Shown: positions 29,992 to 40,406 of the stretch, piece by piece | Layout of the letters: each line of letters opens with the position of its first letter | Numbering within the stretch: the first letter of the stretch is position 1 | Source: Nitrosomonas ureae | Lineage (GTDB): Bacteria > Pseudomonadota > Gammaproteobacteria > Burkholderiales > Nitrosomonadaceae | Reading direction: 5' to 3' | NCBI RefSeq assembly: GCF_900206265.1 | Contig: NZ_LT907782.1 | Span: 2,976,001 to 3,040,000 of the forward strand | Length of the DNA: 64,000 nt | Position numbers and translations under genes: made by a program | The notes under the pieces: model-generated | Databases searched by the model: none | What the model saw: only the letters and a program-made list of their open reading frames with translations | What the model was told of the DNA's origin: nothing

Positions 29992-30525
29992 ATGTCTCGT
30001 GTAAGTAAAAATCCTGTAACTATTCCTTCCGGTGTGGAAGTAAGCACTTCTGACTTCAGCCTAACTGTTAAAGGTCCTTTAGGTGTTCTTCATCAAAAAG
30101 TAACTAATAATGTCATGTTGGAAGTGACTAGTAATGAGATTAGAGTGAAATGCGTATCAGAATCTAAGCAGGCTAATGCTATGTCAGGAACTATGAGAGC
30201 CCTGATAGCGAATATGGTTCAAGGTGTGACCGTTGGATTTGAAAAAAAATTGCAACTAGTGGGGGTTGGTTATCGAGCACAAGCAACTCAAGATAAAATT
30301 AATCTGGCACTAGGCTTTTCGCATTCAATTGATTATATAATACCTGAAGGAATAAAAATTGAAACTCCGACGCAAACTGAAATATATATTAAGGGAACAA
30401 ATAAACAAATGGTTGGCCAAGTAGCTGCTGACTTACGGTCGTATAGAAAACCAGAGCCGTATAAAGGGAAAGGTATTCGTTACTCAAATGAGAGTATCAT
30501 TCTTAAAGAAACGAAGAAGAAATAA
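29992..30525 (+). CDS. rplF: 50S ribosomal protein L6
   Basis: L6 sits near the factor-binding site of the large subunit. The 177-residue protein has the duplicated fold with VTIPSGVEV and VKGPLGVL in the first half and [31 protein letters not shown] residues in the second, here split across 20-residue windows. Twelve bases separate it from rpsH. Confidence 0.97.
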   Translation: MSRVSKNPVTIPSGVEVSTSDFSLTVKGPLGVLHQKVTNNVMLEVTSNEIRVKCVSESKQANAMSGTMRALIANMVQGVTVGFEKKLQLVGVGYRAQATQDKINLALGFSHSIDYIIPEGIKIETPTQTEIYIKGTNKQMVGQVAADLRSYRKPEPYKGKGIRYSNESIILKETKKK

Positions 30526-30535
30526 GTGAAGTTAT

Positions 30536-30892
30536 ATGGAAAATTTGAAAGATAAACGTCTGAAGCGATCAAAAAAAACTCGATTCAAAATTGCAGAAAT
30601 TGGAGCCATAAGATTGTCAATTCATCGAACTAATTTACATATTTATGCGCAATTAATCGATGATAAGCATCATAGGACTATTGCGTGTGCTTCTACTTTG
30701 GAGCCTGATGTAAGAAAAGAGATATCGCCTGGTAACACGGTATCAGCTGCAGCTCTCATTGGAAAAAGAATCGCAGAAAAAGGAAAGAAATGTGGAATAA
30801 CGGATATCGCTTTTGATAGAGCAGGGTATAAATTCCATGGAAGAGTTAGAGCGTTGGCGGAAGCAGCACGTCAAAATGGATTGAGATTCTAA
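30536..30892 (+). CDS. rplR: 50S ribosomal protein L18
   Basis: L18 carries 5S rRNA with L5 and L25. The protein has 118 residues and shows the LSIHRTNLHIYAQLID strand pair and the C-terminal AFDRAGYKFHGRVRALAEAAR helix. Gaps of about 10 bases join it to rplF and rpsE. Confidence 0.97.
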   Translation: MENLKDKRLKRSKKTRFKIAEIGAIRLSIHRTNLHIYAQLIDDKHHRTIACASTLEPDVRKEISPGNTVSAAALIGKRIAEKGKKCGITDIAFDRAGYKFHGRVRALAEAARQNGLRF

Positions 30893-30902
30893 TTAAGGAT
30901 TA

Positions 30903-31442
30903 GTGATGGTAAAGGTTGGAAAGGCAAATGGAAAGCTCTTAGGAAGTGAAGACGTTAGTGATGATTTGCGTGAAAAAATGGTTGCTATTAATCGAGTTAC
31001 TAAAGTTGTTAAAGGTGGGCGTATATTAGGTTTCGCGGCACTAACAGTTGTGGGTGATGGTGATGGAAGTGTTGGCATGGGTAAGGGAAAATCCCGTGAA
31101 GTTCCAGTTGCTGTTCAAAAGGCAATGGATGAAGCTCGTAGAAGAATGATAAAAGTTAAACTAAGAAATGGCACCATATATCATCCAATTATAGCTTCTC
31201 ATGGAGCCGCAAAGGTATACATGCAACCTGCTCCAGAAGGAACAGGGATTATTGCTGGAGGCCCTATGCGGGCAATTTTCGAAGTTGTAGGCATGACGGA
31301 TATTCTTGCTAAATGTATTGGTTCTACAAATCCATATAATGTGGTGCGAGCAACGCTCAAAGGATTGAATATGATGAATACGCCAGCGGGGATAGCTGCT
31401 AAACGCGGAAAGACGATTAAAGAAATTTTAGGAGAAAAATAA
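30903..31442 (+). CDS. rpsE: 30S ribosomal protein S5
   Basis: S5 lies at the mRNA entry channel with S3 and S4 and influences decoding accuracy. It has 179 residues against 167 in E. coli. The double-stranded RNA-binding-like N domain ([19 protein letters not shown]) and the [19 protein letters not shown] segment are intact. It abuts rpmD directly. Confidence 0.97.
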   Translation: MMVKVGKANGKLLGSEDVSDDLREKMVAINRVTKVVKGGRILGFAALTVVGDGDGSVGMGKGKSREVPVAVQKAMDEARRRMIKVKLRNGTIYHPIIASHGAAKVYMQPAPEGTGIIAGGPMRAIFEVVGMTDILAKCIGSTNPYNVVRATLKGLNMMNTPAGIAAKRGKTIKEILGEK

Positions 31443-31634
31443 ATGACTAAAGATATAACTCCAGATACAATAAAAATCTTTTTATTTAAGAGTTTGATTG
31501 GTGTAAAAAAATCTCATAGAGCAACCATCAGAGGGCTAGGATTAAGAAAAATGAATAGTTGTTCAATACTTGTTAAGACCCCAGAAATTCTTGGTATGAT
31601 AAATAAAGTTAGATATTTAATAAAATTGGGTTAA
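31443..31634 (+). CDS. rpmD: 50S ribosomal protein L30
   Basis: L30 is a small large-subunit protein, present as 63 residues. The family pattern [20 protein letters not shown] and GLRKMNS is clear, followed by [12 protein letters not shown]. Its start follows the rpsE stop with no spacer, and one base separates its stop from rplO. Confidence 0.95.
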   Translation: MTKDITPDTIKIFLFKSLIGVKKSHRATIRGLGLRKMNSCSILVKTPEILGMINKVRYLIKLG

Positions 31635-31635
31635 T

Positions 31636-32067
31636 ATGTTTTTAAATAAAATTAAGCCTGGTATAGATTCTGTTAAAAAGAAAGTACGTGTGGGTCGAGG
31701 AATGGGATCAGGTTTGGGAAAAACTTGTGGTCGTGGCCATAAAGGACAAAAATCGCGCTCTGGTGGATTTCATAAAGTGGGGTTTGAAGGAGGCCAGATG
31801 CCAATACAAAGACGTTTACCTAAAAGAGGTTTTTCCGTTTTAAAAAAAAACGATTATCAGAGATTGCGATTAAGAGACATAAAGTTAATTTCTGAAGAAG
31901 TAATTAGCATTGATTTATTAAAGAAATTAAATATTATTCCAGATAAAGTGAAAAAAGTTAAAATTTATGGCGCAGATCAGATTGATAAAGTATTTTCATT
32001 ACAAGGACTTTATGTTAGTAAAGGAGCAAGAGTAATGATAGAAGCTTCGGGTGGAAAAATATTATAG
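31636..32067 (+). CDS. rplO: 50S ribosomal protein L15
   Basis: L15 threads a basic N-terminal extension into 23S rRNA. The 143-residue protein has RVGRGMGSGLGKTCGRGHKG and KSRSGG early, then GFEGGQMPIQRRLPKRGF. The Cys in KTCGRGHKGQ is a common variant. It precedes secY by 17 bases. Confidence 0.97.
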   Translation: MFLNKIKPGIDSVKKKVRVGRGMGSGLGKTCGRGHKGQKSRSGGFHKVGFEGGQMPIQRRLPKRGFSVLKKNDYQRLRLRDIKLISEEVISIDLLKKLNIIPDKVKKVKIYGADQIDKVFSLQGLYVSKGARVMIEASGGKIL

Positions 32068-32084
32068 AGGTATAAGGAATAAAA

Positions 32085-33416
32085 GTGGCTATAAAAGGTG
32101 CATCGAATAAGCCTGTCGATAAATTTTCTGATTTAAAGCGACGTTTATGGTTTTTGTTATTGGCGTTAATTGTTTATAGAATTGGTGCGCATGTTCCGGT
32201 TCCTGGTATTGATTCAAATGTGTTAAAGGACTTATTTGAATCTCAGGAGAGTGGAGTTCTGGGAATGTTTAATATGTTTTCAGGAGGGGCTCTTTCACGT
32301 TTTTCTATATTTGCATTAGGTATCATGCCTTACATTTCTGCTTCTATCATTATGCAACTTGGAACAGTTGCTGTGCCTTATTTAGAGGCGCTAAAAAAAG
32401 AAGGAGAGAATGGTAGAAGAAAAATCACACAATATACAAGATATGGCACGCTTGCTCTAGCATTGGTACAAAGCTATGGAATATCGATCGCGCTTCAGTC
32501 ACAAAACGGATTAGTAATTGAACCGGGCGGGATGTTTACACTAACTACCGTGATTACGTTAGTAACAGGAACAATCTTTTTGATGTGGCTGGGTGAGCAA
32601 ATTACTGAGCGAGGTATCGGTAATGGAATTTCTTTAATAATTTTTGCAGGAATAGCTGCAGGACTGCCAAGTGCGATAGGAGGTACCTTAGATTTAGTTA
32701 GTACAGGTTCGATGCATTTTATTATCGCGTTGGGGATTTTTATTGCAGCTGCTTTGGTTACATGGTTTGTCGTATTTGTTGAGAAAGGACAGAGGCGTAT
32801 TTTGGTAAATTATGCAAAACGCCAGATTGGTCAAAAAATATATGGTGGCCAAAGTTCTCATTTGCCTTTAAAAATAAATATGGCTGGAGTGATACCGCCG
32901 ATATTTGCATCAAGTATTATTTTATTTCCGGCCACTTTGGCTGGATGGTTTGCAAATAACGAGTCAATGATAATATTGAGAGATATCAGTGCTGCATTAG
33001 CTCCGGGGCAGCCAATTTATGTAATGTTATATGCTATAATGATAATTTTCTTTTGTTTTTTTTATACAGCCCTTGTTTTTAATCCAAAAGAAACTGCAGA
33101 TAATCTTAAGAAAAGTGGAGCTTTTATACCTGGAATTAGACCTGGAGAACAAACTACAAGATATATTGAGAAAATAATGCTTCGCTTAACTTTGGCTGGA
33201 TCAATATATGTCACCCTTGTGTGTTTGTTGCCAGAATTTCTAATTCTAAAATGGAATGTGCCATTTTATTTTGGTGGTACATCGCTTCTAATTATAGTGA
33301 TTGTTACGATGGATTTTATGTCACAAGTACAATCGCATGTGATGTCTTCGCAGTATGATAGTTTATTAAAGAAAACTAATCTCAAAACCAATAGTGGGAA
33401 ACTAAATGTTAAATAG
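32085..33416 (+). CDS. secY: Sec translocon channel subunit SecY
   Basis: SecY is the ten-helix protein-conducting channel of the inner membrane, partnered by SecE, SecG and SecA. The 443 residues show the ten hydrophobic segments, the plug-region [20 protein letters not shown], the [12 protein letters not shown] loop, and the cytoplasmic [13 protein letters not shown] loop that meets the ribosome and SecA. Translation starts at GTG. It sits within the ribosomal cluster between rplO and infA, as in most bacteria. Confidence 0.98.
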   Translation: MAIKGASNKPVDKFSDLKRRLWFLLLALIVYRIGAHVPVPGIDSNVLKDLFESQESGVLGMFNMFSGGALSRFSIFALGIMPYISASIIMQLGTVAVPYLEALKKEGENGRRKITQYTRYGTLALALVQSYGISIALQSQNGLVIEPGGMFTLTTVITLVTGTIFLMWLGEQITERGIGNGISLIIFAGIAAGLPSAIGGTLDLVSTGSMHFIIALGIFIAAALVTWFVVFVEKGQRRILVNYAKRQIGQKIYGGQSSHLPLKINMAGVIPPIFASSIILFPATLAGWFANNESMIILRDISAALAPGQPIYVMLYAIMIIFFCFFYTALVFNPKETADNLKKSGAFIPGIRPGEQTTRYIEKIMLRLTLAGSIYVTLVCLLPEFLILKWNVPFYFGGTSLLIIVIVTMDFMSQVQSHVMSSQYDSLLKKTNLKTNSGKLNVK

Positions 33417-33435
33417 CAGGATATAAAAATATTTG

Positions 33436-33654
33436 ATGGCTAAAGAAGAAACAATACAAATGCAAGGCGAAATACTAGAAACTCTTCCTAATGCTACATT
33501 TAGAGTAAAATTAGAGAATGGACATATCGTTCTTGGTCATATCTCAGGCAAGATGCGAATGCATTATATAAGGATTTTACCTGGCGACAAAGTTACGGTT
33601 GATTTAACGCCATATGATCTTACTAGAGCTAGAATTACATTTAGAGCTAAATGA
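33436..33654 (+). CDS. infA: Translation initiation factor IF-1
   Basis: IF-1 is an OB-fold protein that occupies the A site during initiation. I chose the ATG that gives [13 protein letters not shown] (72 residues); a TTG one codon upstream is possible but does not fit the family. [23 protein letters not shown] and the [11 protein letters not shown] end are typical. Its place between secY and rpmJ is the usual betaproteobacterial arrangement. Confidence 0.97.
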   Translation: MAKEETIQMQGEILETLPNATFRVKLENGHIVLGHISGKMRMHYIRILPGDKVTVDLTPYDLTRARITFRAK

Positions 33655-33684
33655 TCAACTTAAAACATTTTTGGAATTAATACT

Positions 33685-33798
33685 ATGAAAGTAAATGCAT
33701 CTGTAAAAAAATTTTGTAGAAAATGTAAAGTCATACGTCGCAATAGAATAATTCGAGTGATATGTGAGGACCGAAGACATAAGCAGCGACAAGGATAA
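33685..33798 (+). CDS. rpmJ: 50S ribosomal protein L36
   Basis: This 37-residue gene is below the usual length cut-offs. It reads [19 protein letters not shown] and continues through a basic segment to HKQRQG. Cys11, Cys14, Cys27 and His32 form the complete zinc ribbon, so it is the zinc-binding (C+) form. It lies 30 bases after infA and 64 before rpsM, where rpmJ is expected. Confidence 0.96.
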   Translation: MKVNASVKKFCRKCKVIRRNRIIRVICEDRRHKQRQG

Positions 33799-33862
33799 TT
33801 ATTTAGTATCGATCTATCTATTTTTATCTATATTTTTTATATACAAGAAACAAGGAAATTGA

Positions 33863-34222
33863 ATGGCGCGTATTGCTGGTGTAAATATTCCTAATCATAA
33901 ACATATTGGCATAGCATTAACTTCTATTTATGGAATTGGTCGAACGAGCTCAACAGATATATGTAAAGCTGTAGGTATTGATATTGATATAAAGCTTAAA
34001 GATTTATCTGAAGATCAGATAGAATTGATACGTGATCAAGTTTCGAAGTTAACGATTGAAGGGGATCTCCGTCGAGAGATCTCAATGAATATAAAAAGAC
34101 TTATGGATCTTGGATGTTACCGTGGCTTGCGACATAGACGCGGTTTACCTGTTCGTGGTCAACGAACACGTACAAATGCCAGAACGCGAAAAGGGCCTCG
34201 TAAAGCCATACGTGCTAGATAA
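33863..34222 (+). CDS. rpsM: 30S ribosomal protein S13
   Basis: S13 forms intersubunit bridges from the 30S head. It has 119 residues and begins [28 protein letters not shown] is the helix-hairpin-helix region, and the basic tail [18 protein letters not shown] reaches the P site. It is the first gene of the alpha block. Confidence 0.98.
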   Translation: MARIAGVNIPNHKHIGIALTSIYGIGRTSSTDICKAVGIDIDIKLKDLSEDQIELIRDQVSKLTIEGDLRREISMNIKRLMDLGCYRGLRHRRGLPVRGQRTRTNARTRKGPRKAIRAR

Positions 34223-34256
34223 TATTTTTTTGTGTGGTTGTATAAAAGGAAATTAA

Positions 34257-34646
34257 ATGGTTAAAATAACTTCTAGAGTACGAAAAAAAATAAAAAAGAA
34301 TGTATCGGAAGGAATAGCTCATATACATGCTTCGTTTAACAATACGATTGTTACAATTACTGATCGTCAGGGTAATGCATTATCGTGGGCGACTTCGGGG
34401 GGGGCAGGTTTTAAGGGATCTCGTAAAAGCACTCCTTTCGCAGCACAAATTGCAGCCGAGAATGCGAGTAAAATCGCAATTGATTGTGGTGTTAAAAATT
34501 TGGAAGTCAGAGTTAAAGGCCCTGGACCTGGAAGAGATTCAGCTGTAAGAGCATTGAATTCTGCTGGCTTTAAAATAACTAGTATTTCGGATGTAACACC
34601 AGTACCACATAATGGATGTCGCCCTCCAAAAAAACGGAGAATTTGA
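34257..34646 (+). CDS. rpsK: 30S ribosomal protein S11
   Basis: S11 lies on the platform of the small subunit by the Shine-Dalgarno helix. The 129-residue protein contains [20 protein letters not shown] and ends [18 protein letters not shown], and it carries the [13 protein letters not shown] motif. The spacing to rpsD is 12 bases. Confidence 0.98.
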   Translation: MVKITSRVRKKIKKNVSEGIAHIHASFNNTIVTITDRQGNALSWATSGGAGFKGSRKSTPFAAQIAAENASKIAIDCGVKNLEVRVKGPGPGRDSAVRALNSAGFKITSISDVTPVPHNGCRPPKKRRI

Positions 34647-34658
34647 GGAGATTAAACT

Positions 34659-35285
34659 TTGGCAAAGAATCTTGAACCAAAATGTAAACAATGTAGACGC
34701 GAAGGCGAAAAGCTTTTTTTAAAAGGTGGAAAGTGTTTTACTGATAAATGTGCGATAGAACGGAGAAATTATCCACCAGGACAACACGGTCAGAAGAAAG
34801 GGAGAACCTCAGATTATGGCGGTCAGTTACGAGAAAAACAAAAAATAAGAAGGATATATGGAATTTTAGAAAAACAATTCCGAAATATTTATAAAGTTGC
34901 GGATAAGCAGCGCGGTATAACAGGCGATAATCTTCTTCAATTACTTGAGGGTCGTTTGGATAACGTTGCTTTTCATATGGGATTTGGAGCATCTAGATCT
35001 GAAGCGAGACAGATTGTTAGGCATAATGGTATTTTAATAAATGGCAATCGTGTCAATATTCCTTCATATAGAGTAAAAGCTGGAGATACTGTTGAAGTTG
35101 CAGAAAAAGCAAAAGAGCAATTGCGAATTAAGAATGCACTTGAAATGGCAAATAATCGTAATTTTCCAACATGGATTGAAGTTGATGCTAAAGCAATGAA
35201 AGGAATTTTTAAGACAAAACCTGAGCGATCTGATTTACCTGCGACGATTAATGAATCTTTGATTGTCGAATTGTATTCTAAGTAA
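34659..35285 (+). CDS. rpsD: 30S ribosomal protein S4, zinc-binding form
   Basis: S4 starts 30S assembly and, in E. coli, represses the alpha operon. The start is TTG, supported by a strong GAGGAG at 34645-34650 and by the MAKNLEP match. Cys9, Cys12, Cys26 and Cys31 form the N-terminal zinc knuckle, which many proteobacterial S4 proteins lack. The S4 RNA-binding domain [20 protein letters not shown] is intact. The length is 208 residues. Confidence 0.97.
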   Translation: MAKNLEPKCKQCRREGEKLFLKGGKCFTDKCAIERRNYPPGQHGQKKGRTSDYGGQLREKQKIRRIYGILEKQFRNIYKVADKQRGITGDNLLQLLEGRLDNVAFHMGFGASRSEARQIVRHNGILINGNRVNIPSYRVKAGDTVEVAEKAKEQLRIKNALEMANNRNFPTWIEVDAKAMKGIFKTKPERSDLPATINESLIVELYSK

Positions 35286-35331
35286 TCAATAATATCATTG
35301 ATTTTCTTTATTTAAGGCACATTTATTTACT

Positions 35332-36339
35332 ATGTACGGTACAGATTTGCTAACGCCAAGAATTATTGATGTTCAAAATATATCTCCTCTTCATGCAAAA
35401 GTTGTCATGGAGCCCTTTGAGCGTGGTTATGGGCATACATTAGGAAATGCGTTGCGCCGGATATTATTGTCTTCTATGACAGGGTATGCTCCCACAGAAA
35501 TTACAATCGCTGGTGTATTGCATGAATATTCAGCACTGGATGGTGTGCAAGAAGATGTCGTAGATATACTAATGAATATAAAAGGTATCGTCTTAAAGCT
35601 ACATAATAATGATGAAGTAATACTTTCATTAAAGAAATCCGGCAAAGGAATTGTTACCGCTGCAGATATTGAACTTAGCCACGATGTTGAAATAATTAAC
35701 CCCGAGCATGTAATTGCACATTTGACATCAGAAGGAAAGATTGATGTACAGCTTAAGGTGGAAAAAGGGAGAGGTTATGCTCCTGCTAATATTAGAAAAA
35801 GTGGCATTAATGAAAAGAATAGCATAGGTACTATATTATTAGATGCTTCTTTTAGTCCAATTAGACGTGTAAGTTATTCGGTTGAGAGTGCTCGTGTTGA
35901 GCAGCGAACTGATTTGGATAAACTGATTGTTGACATTGAAACAAATGGTGCAGTTGAGCCTGAAGAAGCAATACGTTTTGCTGCTCGAGTTTTAGTTCAA
36001 CAATTATCTGTTTTTGCTGATCTTGAAAGCACACCTCTACCAAAAGAAAAACCACAAGCTCCACAGATCGACCCTATACTACTCCGACCCGTTGATGATC
36101 TAGAGCTAACGGTAAGATCGGCTAATTGTTTGAAAGTGGAAAATATTTACTATATAGGAGATTTAATTCAGAGAACTGAAGCTGAATTACTCAGAACGCC
36201 AAATTTAGGAAGGAAATCACTGAACGAAATTAAAGAAGTTTTAGCATCAAGAGAACTTACATTAGGAATGAAATTAGATAATTGGCCACCAGCTAACCTT
36301 GATAGTGTTTCAAAGGAAAATAATCATGCGGCACAGTAA
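35332..36339 (+). CDS. rpoA: RNA polymerase subunit alpha
   Basis: The alpha dimer scaffolds RNA polymerase, and its C-terminal domain binds UP elements and activators. The 335-residue protein has the assembly segment [20 protein letters not shown] (about 30-49) and, after a Pro/Glu linker ([11 protein letters not shown]), the alpha-CTD with [10 protein letters not shown] and [16 protein letters not shown]. Its last 14 bases overlap the rplQ start. Confidence 0.98.
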   Translation: MYGTDLLTPRIIDVQNISPLHAKVVMEPFERGYGHTLGNALRRILLSSMTGYAPTEITIAGVLHEYSALDGVQEDVVDILMNIKGIVLKLHNNDEVILSLKKSGKGIVTAADIELSHDVEIINPEHVIAHLTSEGKIDVQLKVEKGRGYAPANIRKSGINEKNSIGTILLDASFSPIRRVSYSVESARVEQRTDLDKLIVDIETNGAVEPEEAIRFAARVLVQQLSVFADLESTPLPKEKPQAPQIDPILLRPVDDLELTVRSANCLKVENIYYIGDLIQRTEAELLRTPNLGRKSLNEIKEVLASRELTLGMKLDNWPPANLDSVSKENNHAAQ

Positions 36340-36733
36340 TGCTTTGAGGAAATTGAACCGAACGAGTAGTCATAGAAAGGCTATGTTCCAGAATATGAGT
36401 AATTCGTTGTTGCGTTATGAGGTCATTAGAACAACGTTACCTAAAGCTAAAGAACTAAGAAGATATGTTGAGCCTATGATTACTTTAGGAAAAAAACCTT
36501 CACTTGCAAATCGTAGATTAGCTTTTAATAGATTACGCGATCGCGAAAGCGTAACAAAATTATTTTCTGAGTTGGGACCTCGTTATGTTTCTCGCCCTGG
36601 AGGATATATTCGGATTCTTAAGTATGGTTACAGGAAGGGAGATAATGCTCCAATGGCTTTGGTAGAGCTAGTTGGTAGACCAGTATATGAAGCTGAATCT
36701 ACATCTACATCAATTAATACTGAAGGTAATTAA
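36326..36733 (+). CDS. rplQ: 50S ribosomal protein L17
   Basis: L17 sits near the tunnel exit. The family N-terminus [20 protein letters not shown] fixes the start at this ATG, nine codons inside a longer open frame; an AAGGA at about 36313 supports it. The length is 135 residues (127 in E. coli), with a Ser/Thr-rich tail. It overlaps rpoA by 14 bases and ends the ribosomal cluster. No strong terminator follows, only a weak AAATTGT/ACAATTT stem at 36751-36778. Confidence 0.97.
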   Translation: MRHSNALRKLNRTSSHRKAMFQNMSNSLLRYEVIRTTLPKAKELRRYVEPMITLGKKPSLANRRLAFNRLRDRESVTKLFSELGPRYVSRPGGYIRILKYGYRKGDNAPMALVELVGRPVYEAESTSTSINTEGN

Positions 36734-36802
36734 TTAAAATAAACTAACATAAATTGTAAAAAATATATTAAACAATTTGCGCTTTAGAAATTTCATACAC
36801 GC

Positions 36803-37798
36803 ATGTATGTGAATTTAAAAGCATTATGTTTGTTAAATGTACTGAATGATGGATTGAATCATTCAGCAAATTCTTTAGCAAAATATTTTAAATGTTCGTT
36901 AGCTTCGATACATTTCTTAGTGAGCCAATTACAGAAATATAATGTTGATGTAGTAAATATTGATGGATATGGGATTCGATTAAATAAGCCAATAGTATGG
37001 TTAGATACTGAGCTGATTGCTCGACATACATTGATGAAGTCAGAAAGATTCGATCTTAGATTGTTCGATATTATAGATTCGACAAATAATTATCTTCTTA
37101 GTCAATTAAAAAGAAATACATTAATTCAGCGTTCAAGCCCGGTTGTTATTGCAGAATTTCAAACAAATGGAAGAGGGCGAGAGGGTCGTATTTGGCAATG
37201 CGGTTTTGGTAATGGATTAATGTTCTCACTATGTTGGCGTTTTGAAAAAGGAGTATCTGATCTATCTGGTTTGAGTTTAGTCGTTGGTATTGCAATTTTA
37301 AGAGTTTTAAGATCTTATTCTATTCCAAATATCAACATAAAATGGCCAAATGATATTCTATGTAATTATTATAAATTGGCTGGTATTTTAATAGAAATTC
37401 GCGGTGAAGTGTGCGGACCATCGTGCGCGGTAATAGGCATCGGCATAAATTTTAATCTTTCTAAATCAATTATACCTTTGATTGGTCAGAGAGTTACTGA
37501 TTTGTCAAGTGTAACTGGTAATTTAATCGATCGAAATCTAGTGTTAGGCAAGCTATTATCAGAACTATATAATGTTCTTGATGATTTCGCATACTATGGC
37601 TTTTCTTATTTTAAAAAAGAATGGATTAGTTATCATTCTTACGAAGGATGTGAAGTTGATTTGATCATTCCAAATGGCTTGACAATAACAGGTATAGTTG
37701 ACGGAGTAACAGATGATGGTGCCATCTGCTTGTTAACTCTGGAAGGAAGGAAGTCATTTAATGTAGGTAACATTTCGATCCGACCTAGGATTCAGTAA
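36803..37798 (+). CDS. birA: Biotin-protein ligase / biotin repressor
   Basis: BirA makes biotinyl-AMP and transfers biotin to acetyl-CoA carboxylase BCCP. The 331-residue protein is the two-function type: an N-terminal winged helix (about 1-65) that would bind DNA, a catalytic domain with NGRGREGRIWQ (biotinyl-AMP loop) and KWPNDI, and a C-terminal SH3-like domain. A DNA-binding form implies repression of biotin genes, and bioBFHCD lies 12 kb away. I did not find a convincing operator before bioB. It is coupled to coaX with a six-base gap. Confidence 0.95.
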   Translation: MYVNLKALCLLNVLNDGLNHSANSLAKYFKCSLASIHFLVSQLQKYNVDVVNIDGYGIRLNKPIVWLDTELIARHTLMKSERFDLRLFDIIDSTNNYLLSQLKRNTLIQRSSPVVIAEFQTNGRGREGRIWQCGFGNGLMFSLCWRFEKGVSDLSGLSLVVGIAILRVLRSYSIPNINIKWPNDILCNYYKLAGILIEIRGEVCGPSCAVIGIGINFNLSKSIIPLIGQRVTDLSSVTGNLIDRNLVLGKLLSELYNVLDDFAYYGFSYFKKEWISYHSYEGCEVDLIIPNGLTITGIVDGVTDDGAICLLTLEGRKSFNVGNISIRPRIQ

Positions 37799-37804
37799 GA
37801 ATTC

Positions 37805-38569
37805 ATGTCCTCTATACTTGCCATCGATTCTGGAAATTCGAATATAAAATGGGGATTGTATAGTGATGATCAATGGTTAAAACAGGGCAATGTATTTTAC
37901 AAAAATGTTTCTATCCTAGAAAACGAATTCATAAAGATCTCGCGGCCAACTTCCATTATTATTTCTCATGTTGCTCGTGATGAAACTAAAAATCAAATAA
38001 ATAACTTAATTTCTCTTTGGTCCACGAAACCACAATGGTTATGCGCTAGTGGGTCTAGATGTAGTGTGATTAACGGTTATACTAATCCGAGGCAGTTAGG
38101 AAGTGATCGTTGGGCAGCTCTAATTGCAGCTTGGAAAATTGAGAAGAAGCCCTGCTTAGTTATTAACACAGGAACAGCGGTGACAATTGATGTTCTTTCG
38201 GAGTCTGGTAAATTTCTTGGTGGGGTTATACTACCTGGATTTCATTTAATGACTAAAAGCCTTATGGCAGGCACTCAACTTACTAATATTGAATTGGGTC
38301 GCTACGAAGATTTTCCTGCTAATACCGAAAATGCGATACAAACTGGAATGTTGCATTGCATACTAGGCGCTATTGATCGAATGTACAATCTTTTGTTATC
38401 AAATGCAAACCTCGTTTCTGCCAATTGCATCATAAGTGGTGGAAATTCTTCATTATTAATACCTTTTTTTAAACTTCCAATTAAAGTTATTAATAATTTA
38501 GTGTTAGAAGGTTTGATAATAGTTGCTAATGACACATTAAAAAATTCAGAGTCTAATTTTTTGCTATAA
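37805..38569 (+). CDS. coaX: Type III pantothenate kinase
   Basis: CoaX phosphorylates pantothenate in the first step of coenzyme A synthesis and is insensitive to CoA feedback. The 254-residue ASKHA-fold protein shows [12 protein letters not shown] (phosphate 1, 7-18), the [12 protein letters not shown] motif, [11 protein letters not shown] (phosphate 2) and GGVILPGF (substrate). A birA-coaX pair is common in betaproteobacteria. Its stop is two bases before the engB start. Confidence 0.95.
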   Translation: MSSILAIDSGNSNIKWGLYSDDQWLKQGNVFYKNVSILENEFIKISRPTSIIISHVARDETKNQINNLISLWSTKPQWLCASGSRCSVINGYTNPRQLGSDRWAALIAAWKIEKKPCLVINTGTAVTIDVLSESGKFLGGVILPGFHLMTKSLMAGTQLTNIELGRYEDFPANTENAIQTGMLHCILGAIDRMYNLLLSNANLVSANCIISGGNSSLLIPFFKLPIKVINNLVLEGLIIVANDTLKNSESNFLL

Positions 38570-38571
38570 AT

Positions 38572-39168
38572 ATGCCTCATTTATTGAATGCGACTTTTTA
38601 TACTTCTGCGCATGAGAGACGGGATTTACCCAAGCATTCCGGTATTGAAATTGCGTTTTCTGGACGATCAAATGCTGGAAAATCAAGCGCTATCAATGCA
38701 TTAACTAATAGAAATCACTTGGCATTTGTTAGTAAGACCCCAGGACGCACACAACTAATCAATTTTTTTCAATTAGCATCAAATCAATTTCTTGTTGACT
38801 TACCTGGGTATGGTTACGCTAAAGTTCCAGAGCATGTGCGGCTACACTGGAAAAATTTATTAAGTAACTATTTGCAAACTCGTAACTCACTTAGGGGATT
38901 GATATTAGTAATGGATATTCGTCATCCTCTGAAACCTCAGGATATTCAGATGCTTGACTGGTTCTCATCGACAGGAAAAGTAATTCATATCTTATTAACT
39001 AAAGCTGATAAATTGAGCAAACAGCAAGCAAATATTATTTTACAAAAAGTAGCTCTTTTTATAAAGGAATTCTATCCGCAATGCAGTGTGCAGTTATTTT
39101 CAAGTAAAACGAATATTGGTGTTGAGGATGCGATGATAGTTATAACTGAATGGCTGCGTATAAATTAG
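38572..39168 (+). CDS. engB: Ribosome biogenesis GTPase EngB (YihA)
   Basis: EngB is an essential Ras-like GTPase for 50S assembly. In the 198-residue protein, G1 is GRSNAGKSS (31-39), the G2 region is [13 protein letters not shown]3 is DLPGYG (76-81) and G4 is LTKADKL. No C-terminal extension is present. It ends the birA-coaX-engB cluster; a terminator on the opposite strand lies just downstream. Confidence 0.96.
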   Translation: MPHLLNATFYTSAHERRDLPKHSGIEIAFSGRSNAGKSSAINALTNRNHLAFVSKTPGRTQLINFFQLASNQFLVDLPGYGYAKVPEHVRLHWKNLLSNYLQTRNSLRGLILVMDIRHPLKPQDIQMLDWFSSTGKVIHILLTKADKLSKQQANIILQKVALFIKEFYPQCSVQLFSSKTNIGVEDAMIVITEWLRIN

Positions 39169-39207
39169 TACGCTATGATATTTAAATACAACTATTATGA
39201 TCTAAAT

Positions 39208-39241
39208 AAAAAACCCCGGTTAAAGGGGAGTAAAACCGGGG
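39208..39241 (-). terminator. Intrinsic terminator on the minus strand
   Basis: The stem CCCCGGTT/AACCGGGG (39214-39221 with 39234-39241) has a 12-base loop and, on the minus strand, is followed directly by six T residues (39208-39213) and further T-rich sequence. Both flanking genes are on the plus strand, so it does not terminate either of them in the sense direction. It shares bases with the closing helix of the structured RNA, so the two folds exclude each other in part. Confidence 0.72.
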
Positions 39242-39345
39242 GAACCGCCTTAATATCACTTTCCCTGTCTCAGGGAGGAAAGACAGGTAGACGATCAAGA
39301 TTGTCCATTTATGAGACACACAATCTTCGAGTCAGTTCCCGGATG
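39208..39345 (-). ncRNA. Structured RNA upstream of hemB, (anti-)hemB-like
   Basis: Read on the minus strand, this segment shows a closing helix CCGGGAAC with GTTCCCCCGG (39335-39342 with 39236-39245, two bases bulged), an 8-bp stem AAGATTGT/ACAATCTT (39297-39304 with 39320-39327), a 7-bp stem CCTGTCT/AGACAGG (39264-39270 with 39281-39287), and a final terminator. From memory, CMfinder screens reported a betaproteobacterial (anti-)hemB motif in this position with uncertain strand; the terminator here favours the minus strand. No minus-strand gene follows, so it would be a small RNA antisense to the hemB leader. A good promoter was not found. Confidence 0.6.
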
Positions 39346-39354
39346 ATTTTTTAA

Positions 39355-40377
<1,023 letters not shown>

Positions 40378-40406
40378 ATACATAAAATTAGAGTATGTTC
40401 TGATTT

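Noticed and set aside
36299..36325. rplQ start at the upstream TTG
   Set aside because: It would add nine codons inside rpoA that are not in any L17 protein; [12 protein letters not shown] marks the real start.
39200..39350. 4.5S RNA, 6S RNA or tmRNA at the engB-hemB gap
   Set aside because: The signature loops of 4.5S RNA and the tag sequence of tmRNA are absent, and the fold is not a long bubbled hairpin as in 6S RNA.
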